NCBI RefSeq assembly: GCF_029968095.1
Contig: NZ_JASCIR010000016.1
Location: 1-64,000 of the forward strand
DNA: 64,000 bases
Direction of reading: 5' to 3'
Origin: Streptomyces solicavernae
Lineage (GTDB): Bacteria > Actinomycetota > Actinomycetes > Streptomycetales > Streptomycetaceae
The notes under the pieces were generated by a model. It was not told the DNA's origin. It did not search any database and saw nothing but the letters and a program-made list of their open reading frames with translations. Position numbers and translations under genes: made by a program. Numbering within the stretch: the stretch's first letter is position 1; each line of letters starts with the position of its first letter. Of this stretch, positions 45,906 to 55,551 are shown in pieces.

Positions 45906-46439
45906 GTGCCCTTCACCTTGCCGTCGCGCGCCGGGAGTGACCGGCCGATTCCCCCGGGGCCGGGGCGCAGGGCCCTGCTCGTGTCGGCCGCCGGGGCCGC
46001 CGGGACCGTGCTGCTCGCCGGGTGCTCGGGCGGCGGCGCGGACGCGTCCGACAAGCGGTCCGCCGCCGCCGAGCAGGCCCGGGCGCGGGCGGCCGGGGAC
46101 AGCGCCGAGTTGCTGAATCGATACGACGCCGTGATCGCCGCCCACCCCGCGCTCGCCGACCGGCTGCGCCCGCTGCGCGCCGAGGTCGCGCGGCACGCGA
46201 AGGCGTTCGGCGGTGCGGAGACCGGCCCTTCGGGCTCCCCGTCGCCGACGCGGAAGGCACCCGAGGTGCCGGGCGACAAGAAGGCGGCGCTCGCCCAACT
46301 CGCGGGTGCGGAGCGGCAGTTGGCGGACGGCCGGCGGACCGCGCTGACCGACGTGCCCGGCGAGCAGGCCAGGCTGTTCGCCTCCGTGGCGGCCGCCGGG
46401 GATGCGCACGCGTACCTGCTGAGCGAGGCGGGCCGATGA
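45906..46439 (+). CDS. Putative Tat/lipoprotein of unknown function
   Basis: A 177-residue lipoprotein. A twin-arginine-like stretch (PGRRALLVSAAGAAGTVLLAGC) ends in a lipobox LLAGC, so the mature protein is attached at Cys. The rest is helical and Ala-rich (ELLNRYDAVIAAHPALADRL) with a Pro/Ser linker. The GTG at 45906 is chosen because AGGA lies eight bases upstream; the ATG 15 bases earlier has none. The stop overlaps the next gene start (ATGA), coupling it to the DUF4439 protein. Confidence 0.7.
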   Translation: MPFTLPSRAGSDRPIPPGPGRRALLVSAAGAAGTVLLAGCSGGGADASDKRSAAAEQARARAAGDSAELLNRYDAVIAAHPALADRLRPLRAEVARHAKAFGGAETGPSGSPSPTRKAPEVPGDKKAALAQLAGAERQLADGRRTALTDVPGEQARLFASVAAAGDAHAYLLSEAGR

Positions 46440-46903
46440 GTTCCGGGAAGACCGATCAGCGCATCGAGGCGTACCAGTCGGCGCTGCGCGCGGAGCACGC
46501 CGCGATCTACGGCTACGGCGTGGTCGGCGGCCGGATCCGCAAGGGCCGCAGGGACGAGGCGCGCGCCGCGTACGACGCGCACCGGGCCCGCCGCGACGAA
46601 CTGCAGCGCACGGTCAGGGACCTGGGCGGCACGCCCGCGCAGGCGGAGGCGGCCTACGCGCTGCCGTTCCCGGTGCCGGACTCCCCCGCCGCGGCCCGCC
46701 TGGCGGCGCAGCTGGAGGACCGGGTGGCCGGGGTGTACGCGGATCTCGTACGGGCGACGGAGGACGCGCGGCGCCGGGCGGCGGCGGACGCGCTGCGGGA
46801 GGCAGCGGTGCGGGCGGTGCGCTGGCGCGGCGGGAGCGTAGCCTTCCCTGGGCTCGCCGAGCGGCACGAGCCCGCTTCGGCGTCTGCGACCCCGCAGACC
46901 TGA
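46436..46903 (+). CDS. Ferritin-like DUF4439 domain protein
   Basis: A 155-residue helical protein. The start MSSGKTDQRIEAYQSALRAEHAAIYGYGVVGG has the E-x-x-H/E-x-x-Y/G-Y pattern of ferritin-like DUF4439 proteins. Two more helices follow (RRDELQRTVRDLGGTPAQAE and LAAQLEDRVAGVYADLVRA). Family members can be encoded beside lipoproteins in Streptomyces. The ATG overlaps the previous stop (ATGA). A metal role is inferred from the fold only. Confidence 0.75.
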   Translation: MSSGKTDQRIEAYQSALRAEHAAIYGYGVVGGRIRKGRRDEARAAYDAHRARRDELQRTVRDLGGTPAQAEAAYALPFPVPDSPAAARLAAQLEDRVAGVYADLVRATEDARRRAAADALREAAVRAVRWRGGSVAFPGLAERHEPASASATPQT

Positions 46904-46951
46904 GCCGAGCCGTACCAGAGCAGTCCGCAGGCCGGAAGGATGCACGCACGT

Positions 46952-47866
46952 ATGTCGCCCCTGTCTTTTGAACCGCCGCAGCGTCTCGTCAGGGCGCTGG
47001 GCGAGGCGACGTACGAGGATGCGGCCGCCGTCGAGGAGTGGCTGGCGGAGTTGCCCGTACGGCTCGAACAGGCCGTGCAGCGGCGGGAGTTGACCGTCGA
47101 CCGGCTGCTGGCGCCGGGGGGCCGTTCGAGTCTGGTGGCCCTCGTCCGGCGGGCCGACGGGACGCCCGCGACGCTGAAGCTCGCCGCGCCCGGCACCTGC
47201 CCAAAGGCGGAGGCGGCGGCGCTCGCGTGCTGGGACGGCTGGGGGGCGTGCAGGCTGCTGCACGGGCCCGCCGAAGAGGACGGGGCGCTGCTCATGGAGC
47301 GGTTGCACCCGGAGGTGTCACTGCGGTCGCTGCCGGAGGCGAAGGCGCTCCTGGAGGCGGCGGGGACGGTACGCAAGCTGTGGGTGGAGCCGCCCGCCGA
47401 GCGGTCCTTCGAGACGGTCGCGGAGCGGTCCGCACGGCTGGCGGCGGCTGTCGGGCCGGTGGACGAGGCGATGCGTCCGCTCGTCGACGCGGCGCTGGCG
47501 GCGCGGGACGAGCTGGTCGCCTCGGAGGCCGAACTGCTGCTCCTGCACGGGGAGTTCCGCCAGGGCAAGGTGCTGTCCGGCGAGCGCACACCGTGGCTGG
47601 TGGTGGGCCCGCACCCGCTGGTGGGTGAGCGGGCGTACGACCTGGCGGGGCTTGTGCTCGACCGGCTCGACGATCTGGTGGCGGCGAGCGCGGGGGCGTC
47701 CACGGCACGGCGGCGGGTGACGAAGCTGGCGGACTCGCTGGAGGTGGACCGGGACCGGGTGCGCGGCTGGACGCTGTTCCGCGCCGTCGCCTCGGGCACG
47801 CAGGCGCTGCGCCGCGGGCGGCGGGGGCAGGCGGAGGTACTGCTGGAGTTCGCGTCCTGGCTGTAG
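46952..47866 (+). CDS. Degenerate aminoglycoside/hydroxyurea phosphotransferase-like protein
   Basis: A 304-residue protein with the kinase fold of the APH(6)/hydroxyurea group: DGTPATLKLAAPG (ATP-binding Lys region), MERLHPEVSLRSL, and the catalytic loop region LLLLHGEFRQGKVLSG. Functional members read LLHGDLHPGNVL with a following IDPKP; here the catalytic Asp is Glu (HGE), the Asn is Lys (GKV) and the metal-binding Asp is missing (VVGPHP). It is probably not an active kinase. The ATG at 46952 starts MSPLSFEPPQ, with GGAAGGA 12 bases upstream; an ATG at 46940 is an alternative. The 3' end is duplicated. Confidence 0.7.
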   Translation: MSPLSFEPPQRLVRALGEATYEDAAAVEEWLAELPVRLEQAVQRRELTVDRLLAPGGRSSLVALVRRADGTPATLKLAAPGTCPKAEAAALACWDGWGACRLLHGPAEEDGALLMERLHPEVSLRSLPEAKALLEAAGTVRKLWVEPPAERSFETVAERSARLAAAVGPVDEAMRPLVDAALAARDELVASEAELLLLHGEFRQGKVLSGERTPWLVVGPHPLVGERAYDLAGLVLDRLDDLVAASAGASTARRRVTKLADSLEVDRDRVRGWTLFRAVASGTQALRRGRRGQAEVLLEFASWL

Positions 47867-47918
47867 GGCCCCGCCCCGCCACGGAACAGCTGTAGGGCCC
47901 CGCCCCGCCACGGAACAG
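47861..47918. repeat. Tandem 29-base duplication covering a stop codon
   Basis: Two perfect 29-base copies (ctgtagggccccgccccgcc then acggaacag) at 47861-47889 and 47890-47918. The TAG of the kinase-like gene lies in copy 1. Confidence 0.9.
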
Positions 47919-47931
47919 CGGCAAGGAGAAG

Positions 47932-47965
47932 GCCGGGCGGGCTGAGGTGCCTCAGCCCGCCCGGC
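47932..47965. terminator. Bidirectional terminator between convergent genes
   Basis: A perfect hairpin (gccgggcgggctgagg / ctcagcccgcccggc region, 15-base stem, loop about 3-4 bases) lies between the kinase-like gene and the proS stop. Confidence 0.85.
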
Positions 47966-47980
47966 TTCTGTCCGGGTGCG

Positions 47981-49678
47981 TCAGCCGACGATGCGCGCGA
48001 TCGCGTCCGCCACCGGCAGTTCCTCGCGCTCGCCCGTGCGGCGGTCCTTCAGTTCGACGACGCCCTCGGCGGTGCGGCGGCCCGCGACCAGGATGGTGGG
48101 GACGCCGAACAGCTCCGCGTCGGTGAACTTCACGCCCGGGGAGACGCCCGCGCGGTCGTCGACCAGGACGCGCACGCCCGCCTCGGCCAGCTGCCCGGAG
48201 ACCGACAGGGCGAGCTCGGTCTGGGCGGCCTTGCCGGCGGCGACCACGTGCACGTCGGCCGGGGCGACCTCCTTCGGCCAGACCAGGCCCTTGTCGTCGG
48301 CGTGCTGCTCGGCGAGGGCGGCGACGGCGCGGGACACGCCGATGCCGTACGAACCCATGGTGACGCGGACCGGCTTGCCGTTCTGGCCGAGTACGTCGAG
48401 CTGGAAGGCGTCGGCGTACTTGCGGCCGAGCTGGAAGATGTGGCCGATCTCGATGGCGCGGTCGAGCCTGAGGCCGGTGCCGCAGCTGGGGCAGGGGTCG
48501 CCTTCCTCGACGACCACGACGTCGACGTACGTGTCGACCTCGAAGTCACGGCCCGCGACGACGTTCCGCGCGTGCACGCCCTCCTTGTTGGCGCCGGTGA
48601 TCCAGGCGGTGCCGGGGGCGATGCGCGGGTCGGCGAGGAACGTGACCTTCTCCAGGCCCTGCGGTCCGACGTAGCCCTTGACGAGGTCGGCGCGCTCCTC
48701 GAAGTCCTCGGCGGTGACCAGCTCGACGGCGGCCGGGGCGAAGTGGGCCTCGACCTTGTCCATGTCGACCTCGCGGTCGCCGGGGACGCCGACGGCGACG
48801 ATCTCGCCGTCGACCTTCACGAGCAGGTTCTTCAGCGTCGCGGAGGCCGGGACGTCCATGTACGCGGCGAGCGTCTCGATGGTCGGGGTGTCGGGGGTCG
48901 CCACCTCTTCGAGCGCGGGCACGGCGGCGCCGTCGACCGGCTTCAGCTCGAACGAGACGGCCTCGGTGTTGGCCGCGTACGCGCAGTTCGGGCAGTCGGC
49001 GAAGGTGTCCTCGCCGGCGGCGGCCGGGGCGAGGAACTCCTCGGACTTGGAGCCGCCCATGGCTCCGGCGGTGGCGGCGCAGATGCGGTAGTCGAGGCCG
49101 AGGCGCTCGAAGATCCGCTGGTAGGCGGCGCGGTGCAGCGCGTACGACTCGGCGAGGCCCTCGTCGGCGGTGTCGAAGGAGTACGAGTCCTTCATGGTGA
49201 ACTCGCGTCCGCGCAGGATGCCGGCGCGGGGGCGGGCCTCGTCGCGGTACTTGGTCTGGATCTGGTAGAGGATCACGGGCAGGTCCTTGTAGGACGTGCA
49301 CTGGTCCTTGACGAGGAGGGTGAAGATCTCCTCGTGGGTGGGTCCGAGGAGGTAGTCGCCGCCCTTGCGGTCGTTCAGGCGGAACAGCTCGGCGCCGTAC
49401 TCCTCCCAGCGGCCGGTGGCCTCGTACGGCTCCTTCGGCAGGAGGGCGGGGAGCAGCACCTCCTGGGCGCCGATGGCGTCCATCTCCTCGCGGACGATGC
49501 GCTCGACGTTGGCGAGGACCTTCTTGCCGAGCGGCAGCCAGGACCAGACCCCGGCGGCGGTACGGCGCACGAAGCCGCCGCGGACGAGCAGCTTGTGGCT
49601 GAGGACCTCGGCGTCCGCCGGGTCGTCGCGCAGTGTCTTGACCATCAATCGGGACATGCGCTGGACCTGGGCTGCCAT
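47981..49678 (-). CDS. proS: Proline-tRNA ligase, bacterial type
   Basis: A 565-residue class II aminoacyl-tRNA synthetase. Motifs: SRLMVKTLRDDPADAEVLSH, RTAAGVWSWLPLGKKVLANV, motif 2 YRDEARPRAGILRGREFTMK, an inserted editing domain with CPNCAYAANTEAVSFEL and AYMDVPASATLKNLLVKVDG, then motif 3 (VTMGSYGIGVSRAVAALAEQ) and the anticodon-binding domain (DRAGVSPGVKFTDAELFGVP). Start: ATG at 49678 with AGGAG six bases upstream; a longer frame upstream overlaps the next gene. It ends at a shared terminator. Confidence 0.96.
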   Translation of the reverse strand: MAAQVQRMSRLMVKTLRDDPADAEVLSHKLLVRGGFVRRTAAGVWSWLPLGKKVLANVERIVREEMDAIGAQEVLLPALLPKEPYEATGRWEEYGAELFRLNDRKGGDYLLGPTHEEIFTLLVKDQCTSYKDLPVILYQIQTKYRDEARPRAGILRGREFTMKDSYSFDTADEGLAESYALHRAAYQRIFERLGLDYRICAATAGAMGGSKSEEFLAPAAAGEDTFADCPNCAYAANTEAVSFELKPVDGAAVPALEEVATPDTPTIETLAAYMDVPASATLKNLLVKVDGEIVAVGVPGDREVDMDKVEAHFAPAAVELVTAEDFEERADLVKGYVGPQGLEKVTFLADPRIAPGTAWITGANKEGVHARNVVAGRDFEVDTYVDVVVVEEGDPCPSCGTGLRLDRAIEIGHIFQLGRKYADAFQLDVLGQNGKPVRVTMGSYGIGVSRAVAALAEQHADDKGLVWPKEVAPADVHVVAAGKAAQTELALSVSGQLAEAGVRVLVDDRAGVSPGVKFTDAELFGVPTILVAGRRTAEGVVELKDRRTGEREELPVADAIARIVG

Positions 49679-49776
49679 GGTGATCTCCTGCTGGGGAAAG
49701 CGTCGAATGCTCTGGAGGTTAGCCGGGGCGGGTCCGGGTTCGGAAATCCGTTTCGCGCGGGGGCCCGGATTCCGGG

Positions 49777-50316
49777 TCAGCGGCGGCGCAGCGGCAGGGG
49801 TGCGCCCATCACCGCGTACGGCCGGGGGGCGCTGGGGAAGTGGACGTTCCGGGCGAGGTCGGTGTAGCCGAGGGAGCGGTAGAGGCCGCGGGCCGGGCTG
49901 TCGGTGTCGATCGCGGAGAGGATCGAGCGGGACTGGGTGGCGGCGTCGGTGAGCTTGGTGATGAGGGTGCGTCCGATGCCGCGGTCCTGGTGGCGGGGGT
50001 GGACGTGGAGTTCGGTGATGACGAAGCAGTCGTCGAGCCAGTGGTCGATGTCCTGGGCGCGCAGATAGGGCTCGACGACGCTGGACCACCAGTGGGCGCG
50101 GTCGTTGGGCATGCCGTAGACGAAGCCGACGAGGCGGCCCTCGGGGGTGGTGGCGCCGAGGGCGCGGGCGCCGGGGTAGGTGACGTGGCGCAGGACGATC
50201 TGGCGGCGTACGGCGATCTCGTCGTCGTCGAGCCCGAAGGCGAGGGCCTGCACGGCGAGGGCCTCGTCCACGTGAGCGGCGAGGTCGAGGGGCCCGATCA
50301 CGACGTCGTCAGTCAT
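49777..50316 (-). CDS. GNAT-family N-acetyltransferase
   Basis: A 179-residue acetyltransferase. The acetyl-CoA-binding motif A is CFVITELHVHPRHQDRGIGR, followed by TLITKL, with R/Q-x-x-G-x-G/A form, and motif B is ARGLYRSLGYTDLARNVHF. The substrate is unknown. It lies 98 bases upstream of proS on the same strand. Confidence 0.85.
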   Translation of the reverse strand: MTDDVVIGPLDLAAHVDEALAVQALAFGLDDDEIAVRRQIVLRHVTYPGARALGATTPEGRLVGFVYGMPNDRAHWWSSVVEPYLRAQDIDHWLDDCFVITELHVHPRHQDRGIGRTLITKLTDAATQSRSILSAIDTDSPARGLYRSLGYTDLARNVHFPSAPRPYAVMGAPLPLRRR

Positions 50317-50367
50317 GCGGGAACCCTACTTCTCCGTGCCGGGGTCCCCCAGGGGGCCGGGGGCGGT

Positions 50368-51219
50368 TCAGAACAGCACGCTCATGAACGTGCCGACCTC
50401 GGTGAAGCCGACGCGGCGGTACGAGGCGCGGGCGGGGGTGTTGAAGTCGTTGACGTACAGGCTGACGACGGGGGCGACGTCCGCGAGCGCGTACCGCACG
50501 ACGGCGGCCATGCCGGTGACGGAGCGGCCCTGGCCGCGGTGTTCGGGGGCGACCCAGACGCCCTGGATCTGGCAGGCCTCGGGGGTGGCGGCGCCGATCT
50601 CGGCCTTGAAGATCACCTGGCCCGTGGCGGGGTCGAGGCGGGCGAACGACCGGCCGGAGCCGACGAGTTCGGCGACCCGGGCCTGGTAGAGCAGCCCGCC
50701 GTCCCCGGCGAGCGGGGAGACGCCGACCTCCTCGGTGAACATCGCCACGCAGGCCGGCATGATCACGTCCATCTCGTCCTTGCGGATGCGGCGGACGTAC
50801 GGGTCGGGCGTGATGTCGGCGGGCAGCCGGTCGGTGACCATGAGGGGCTGGTGGCGGCGGATCTCGCGGGGCGGGCCCCAGTGGGGTTCGAGGAGCCGCC
50901 AGAGCCGGGCGGTGGGTTCGGCGGGGCCGACGATCGAGGAGCAGCGGCGGCCGGAGCGGCGGGCGCGCTCGGCGAAGGCGCGGACGGCTTCGGGGCCTGC
51001 GCAGATCGGTACGAGGTTGGCGCCCGCGTAGCAGAGGGAGCGGAGGCGGCCGTCGGCGTACCAGCCCCACATCTCGCCGCCGAGGCGCCAGGGGTCGAGT
51101 CCGGTGACGTGGACGCGGGAGGTGACGAAGGCGTTGTTGACCGGCTCGCGCCCGAGGACCGCCAGGGCGGCGTCCAGATCTGCGGGGTCGAGCACCCTGG
51201 TGGTGGTCTGGGTCAACAC
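50368..51219 (-). CDS. GNAT-family N-acetyltransferase with N-terminal DUF4081-like domain
   Basis: A 283-residue protein. The N-terminal half (about 1-140: RVLDPADLDAALAVLGREPV, WGWYADGRLRSLCYAGANL) fits DUF4081. The C-terminal half is a GNAT domain with CQIQGVWVAPEHRGQGRSVT (motif A) and VVSLYVNDFNTPARASYRRV, then GFTEVG (motif B). Similar two-domain proteins lie near ispG and dxr in streptomycetes (recalled). The start is GTG at 51219 with a weak ribosome site. Substrate unknown. Confidence 0.85.
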   Translation of the reverse strand: MLTQTTTRVLDPADLDAALAVLGREPVNNAFVTSRVHVTGLDPWRLGGEMWGWYADGRLRSLCYAGANLVPICAGPEAVRAFAERARRSGRRCSSIVGPAEPTARLWRLLEPHWGPPREIRRHQPLMVTDRLPADITPDPYVRRIRKDEMDVIMPACVAMFTEEVGVSPLAGDGGLLYQARVAELVGSGRSFARLDPATGQVIFKAEIGAATPEACQIQGVWVAPEHRGQGRSVTGMAAVVRYALADVAPVVSLYVNDFNTPARASYRRVGFTEVGTFMSVLF

Positions 51220-51285
51220 GTTCGCTGGGGCCTCACCGTAAAGCCGTAATGTCTGCCGGTCTCCGCACTGTACCCGGCATGGCCG

Positions 51286-51318
51286 AGCCCCGTCCCTGCG
51301 AGCTGCGGGGACGGGGCT
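51286..51318 (-). terminator. Hairpin terminator after ispG
   Basis: A perfect 11-base stem (agccccgtccc / gggacggggct) with an 11-base loop lies about 50 bases past the ispG stop on the minus strand. A third copy of gggacggggct follows at about 51346. Confidence 0.65.
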
Positions 51319-51371
51319 GTGCGCCGCACCGGGCGATACGGGGACGGGGCTCGGGCGCTACGGGGAGGGGG

Positions 51372-52553
<1,182 letters not shown>

Positions 52554-52688
52554 CTGCTGTGCAACCCCAAGGTGTGGATCAGGTGGGTCGAAGCGGAGCG
52601 TGCGTGCCCCGCGCTCGGCGGGCTCCGGATGTCGAGATTACGCCACGCCGTGCGCCGTAAGCACATCGCACGGCGGTGGGGTACCACG

Positions 52689-52725
52689 CACGGCGGCCGT
52701 CCACGCAGTGTGGGCGGCCGCCGTG
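52689..52725 (-). terminator. Hairpin terminator after the site-2 protease gene
   Basis: A perfect 11-base stem (cacggcggccg / cggccgccgtg) with a 15-base loop, just past the stop at 52738. It suggests ispG is largely transcribed from its own promoter. Confidence 0.7.
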
Positions 52726-52737
52726 AACGGGACGTGA

Positions 52738-54039
52738 TCAGGAGATTCTGACCGGGTTGACGACGTCGGCGATCAGCACCAGGAGGGTGAAGCAGACGAA
52801 GATCCCGGCGACCACGTAGGCGACCGGCATCAGCTTCGCCACGTCGAACGGCCCGGGGTCGGGCCGCCGCAGCAGCTTGGCGAAGCCGCGTCGTACGGAC
52901 TCCCAGACGGCGCCCGCGATGTGGCCGCCGTCCAGGGGCAGCAGCGGGAGCATGTTGAACAGGAACAGGGAGAGGTTGAAGCCCGCGACGAGGAACAGCA
53001 TCATCGCGATCTGGTTCTCCGGCGGGATGTCCAGGGTGAACACCTCGCCGCCGACGCGGGCCGCGCCGACCACGCCCATCGGGGAGTCCTGCTTGCGCTC
53101 GCCGTCGCCGAAGGCCGCGTCCCACAGGTCAGGGACCTTGGAGGGCAGGGCGATCAGGGACTCGACGCCGTTCTCCATCATGTCGCCCATACGGACCACG
53201 GACTCGCCGAAGGACTGTTCGACGATGCCGGAGGCGGGGGTGAAGCCGAAGAAGCCGGCGGTGACGTACTCGCCCTCGACGTAACCGCCCTCGCCGTCGG
53301 TCTTGCTGACCTTGTTCTCGATCAGGTCGGCCTTGAGGACCTTGCGGGCGCCGTCACGCTCGACGGTCACGGTGGCCGGGCCGATGGTGTCGCGGATCGT
53401 GGTCTGCAGGGTGGACCAGTCGCCGATCGGCTTGCCGTCGACCGCGACGATGGTGTCGCCGGGCTTGAGCCCCGCGGCCTTGGCGGGGGCGGGCCTGTCG
53501 CCCTTCTCGCAGGTGGAGCGGTTCTCGGACTGGGCGATGACGCAGTCGGAGACCTTGCTGACCGTGGTGGTGGTCTCGTTCCAGCCGAAGGTCATCAGGA
53601 CGCCGAGGAAGATCGCGACGGCCAGGATCAGGTTCATGAACGGCCCGGCGAACATCACGATGACGCGCTTCCACGGCTTGCGCGTGTAGAAGAGCCGCTT
53701 CTCGTCGCCGGGCTGCAGCTCCTCGAAGGCGGCCGAGCGGGCGTCCTCGATCATGCCGCGCCAGGGCGAGGTGGAGCGGGCCTCCATGCGTCCGTCCGGG
53801 CCCGGCGGGAACATGCCGATCATGCGGATGTAGCCGCCGAGCGGGACGGCCTTGATGCCGTACTCGGTCTCGCCCTTCTTCCGCGACCAGAGGGTCGGGC
53901 CGAAGCCGACCATGTACTGCGGCACGCGGATGCCGAAGAGCTTGGCGGTCGACAGATGCCCCAGCTCGTGCCAGGCGATCGAGAAGAGCAGCCCGATCAC
54001 GAAGACCACTATGCCGAGGATCATCATCAGGGTCGTCAT
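52738..54039 (-). CDS. rseP: RseP-type intramembrane zinc site-2 protease (M50)
   Basis: A 433-residue membrane protease. The first helix carries the zinc motif HELGH at residues 24-28 (LFSIAWHELGHLSTAKLFGI). KAVPLGGYIRMIGMFPPG and the membrane helix FAGPFMNLILAVAIFLGVL follow. A PDZ-like domain lies at about 190-260 (AGLKPGDTIVAVDGKPIGDW). The second metal motif is LLPLDGGHIAGAVWE, then two C-terminal helices. RseP cleaves anti-sigma factors and leftover signal peptides within the membrane. The ATG overlaps the dxr stop (ATGA), so the two are coupled. Confidence 0.93.
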   Translation of the reverse strand: MTTLMMILGIVVFVIGLLFSIAWHELGHLSTAKLFGIRVPQYMVGFGPTLWSRKKGETEYGIKAVPLGGYIRMIGMFPPGPDGRMEARSTSPWRGMIEDARSAAFEELQPGDEKRLFYTRKPWKRVIVMFAGPFMNLILAVAIFLGVLMTFGWNETTTTVSKVSDCVIAQSENRSTCEKGDRPAPAKAAGLKPGDTIVAVDGKPIGDWSTLQTTIRDTIGPATVTVERDGARKVLKADLIENKVSKTDGEGGYVEGEYVTAGFFGFTPASGIVEQSFGESVVRMGDMMENGVESLIALPSKVPDLWDAAFGDGERKQDSPMGVVGAARVGGEVFTLDIPPENQIAMMLFLVAGFNLSLFLFNMLPLLPLDGGHIAGAVWESVRRGFAKLLRRPDPGPFDVAKLMPVAYVVAGIFVCFTLLVLIADVVNPVRIS

Positions 54040-55307
54040 GCACGCGCCTCCGCGGTGGCCTTGGCGGACAGTTCTGCCGACAGTTCACGGGCCCGGGTGC
54101 GCGCCCAGGCATCCGCTTCCAGGACGTCCGACAGGGTGAGCGAGGTTCCCGTACGCGGGGTTCCGTGCTCGGTGACGACCTGGGTGACGGTGTCCATGAT
54201 GCCGGGGTAGGGCAGCTTCCCGTGCAGGAAGGCGTCCACGCACTCCTCGTTGGCGGCGTTGAACACGGCGGGGGCGGTGGAGCCGAGTTCGCCGACGTGC
54301 CGGGCCAGGTTGACGGCGGGGAAGGCCTCGTCGTCCAGGGGGAAGAACTCCCAGCTCGATGCCCTGGTCCAGTCGAAGGCGGGGGCCGCGTCCGGGACCC
54401 GCTCGGGCCAGCCGATGCCGATGGCGATGGGGCCGCGCATGTCGGGCGGGGTGGCCTGGGCGAGCGTGGAGCCGTCGGTGAACTCGACCATCGAGTGCAC
54501 GTAGGACTGCGGGTGCACGACGACGTCGATGCGGTCGAACGGGATGTCGTAGAGGAGGTGGGCCTCGATGACCTCCAGGCCCTTGTTGACAAGCGTCGAG
54601 CTGTTGACGGTGATCACCGGGCCCATCGCCCAGGTCGGGTGGGCGAGCGCGTCCTCGGGCGTGACGTCGGCCAGCTGTTCCTTCGTACGGCCGCGGAAGG
54701 GGCCGCCGGAGGCGGTGACGACGAGCTTGCGGACGTCGGCGCGGGTTCCGGAGGCCAGGGCCTGGAAGAGCGCGGCGTGCTCGGAGTCGACGGGGATGAT
54801 CTGGCCGGGCTTGGCGATGGCCTTGACCAGCGGGCCGCCGACGATCAGCGATTCCTTGTTGGCGAGGGCGAGGGTGCGGCCCGCCTCCAGGGCGGCCAGG
54901 GTCGGGGCGAGGCCGATGGAGCCGGTGATGCCGTTGAGCACCGTGTGGCAGTCCGATGCGGCGGCCTGGGTGGCGGCGTCCGGGCCTGCGAGGATCTCGG
55001 GGAGCGGTTCGCCGCTGCCGTACTGGGCGGCGAGGGCCTCGCGCAGGGCGGGCACCGCGTCCTCGCGGGCGACCGCGACGGTGCGCACGCGCAGCCGTCT
55101 GGCCTGTTCGGCGAGCAGCCCGACCCGGCCGCCGGCGGCGGAGAGTGCGGTCACGCGGAAGCGGTCGGGATGGCGCAGGACCAGGTCGACGGCCTGGGTG
55201 CCGATGGATCCCGTCGAGCCCAGGACGACGATGTCCCGGGGGCCGTCGTCCGTCACCGGGTCGAAGACCAGATGCGGATCGGCGAGGGGCGTTGGACTGT
55301 CGCTCAT
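54036..55307 (-). CDS. dxr: 1-deoxy-D-xylulose-5-phosphate reductoisomerase (MEP pathway)
   Basis: A 423-residue NADPH enzyme that makes MEP. The nucleotide-binding start is DIVVLGSTGSIGTQAVDLVL (about 25-44). The catalytic domain has LANKESLIVGGPLV, VDSEHAALFQAL, VTASGGPFRG and the metal ligand region AHPTWAMGPVITVNSSTLVN. The C-terminal helical domain has NAANEECVDAFLHGKLPY. Dxr is the first committed isoprenoid step. Its ATG overlaps the stop of the TTDG-repeat ORF (ATGA) and its stop overlaps the start of rseP (ATGA), forming a coupled chain. Confidence 0.96.
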   Translation of the reverse strand: MSDSPTPLADPHLVFDPVTDDGPRDIVVLGSTGSIGTQAVDLVLRHPDRFRVTALSAAGGRVGLLAEQARRLRVRTVAVAREDAVPALREALAAQYGSGEPLPEILAGPDAATQAAASDCHTVLNGITGSIGLAPTLAALEAGRTLALANKESLIVGGPLVKAIAKPGQIIPVDSEHAALFQALASGTRADVRKLVVTASGGPFRGRTKEQLADVTPEDALAHPTWAMGPVITVNSSTLVNKGLEVIEAHLLYDIPFDRIDVVVHPQSYVHSMVEFTDGSTLAQATPPDMRGPIAIGIGWPERVPDAAPAFDWTRASSWEFFPLDDEAFPAVNLARHVGELGSTAPAVFNAANEECVDAFLHGKLPYPGIMDTVTQVVTEHGTPRTGTSLTLSDVLEADAWARTRARELSAELSAKATAEARA

Positions 55308-55531
55308 GCCCCCATTGTTGCCTGGCTTCTTGTGGATCCTGACCGGGTGCCCCTGCCAGTCGCCGGGGAGCCGGTCGCGTACGCCGTCTCGTACGCCGTC
55401 TCGTACGTCGTCCCGTCCGTCGTCCCGTCCGTCGTCCCGTCCGTCGTCCCGTCCGTCGTCCCGTCCGTCGTCCCGTCCGTCGTCCCGTCCGTCGTCCCGT
55501 CCGTCGTCCCGTCCGTCGTCCGGTGCGTCAT
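55304..55531 (-). CDS. Short TTDG-repeat ORF coupled to dxr (possible leader or polymorphic peptide)
   Basis: A 75-codon ORF: MTHR, then nine perfect TTDG repeats, then TTYETAYETAYATGSPATGR and a short tail ending MGA. The DNA is a 12-base tandem repeat (ccgtcgtcccgt on the plus strand). It has an excellent Shine-Dalgarno (aagggagg, nine bases before the ATG at 55531), begins 20 bases after the siderophore permease stop, and its stop overlaps the dxr start as ATGA. It has no signal peptide or known domain. It could couple dxr translation to upstream transcripts, or be a variable-number repeat of no function. The ribosome site and the exact overlap argue for real translation. Confidence 0.5.
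   Translation of the reverse strand: MTHRTTDGTTDGTTDGTTDGTTDGTTDGTTDGTTDGTTDGTTYETAYETAYATGSPATGRGTRSGSTRSQATMGA
55390..55520. repeat. 12-base tandem repeat, about ten copies
   Basis: Units of ccgtcgtcccgt in direct array, with diverged copies (gtacgccgtctc) at the left end. It encodes TTDG on the minus strand. It is likely prone to copy-number change by slippage. Confidence 0.9.
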
Positions 55532-55551
55532 CTCGTACGTCCTCCCTTACG

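Noticed and set aside
46940..47866. Active antibiotic-resistance kinase
   Set aside because: Catalytic Asp, Asn and metal-binding Asp are replaced, so resistance is not supported by the sequence.
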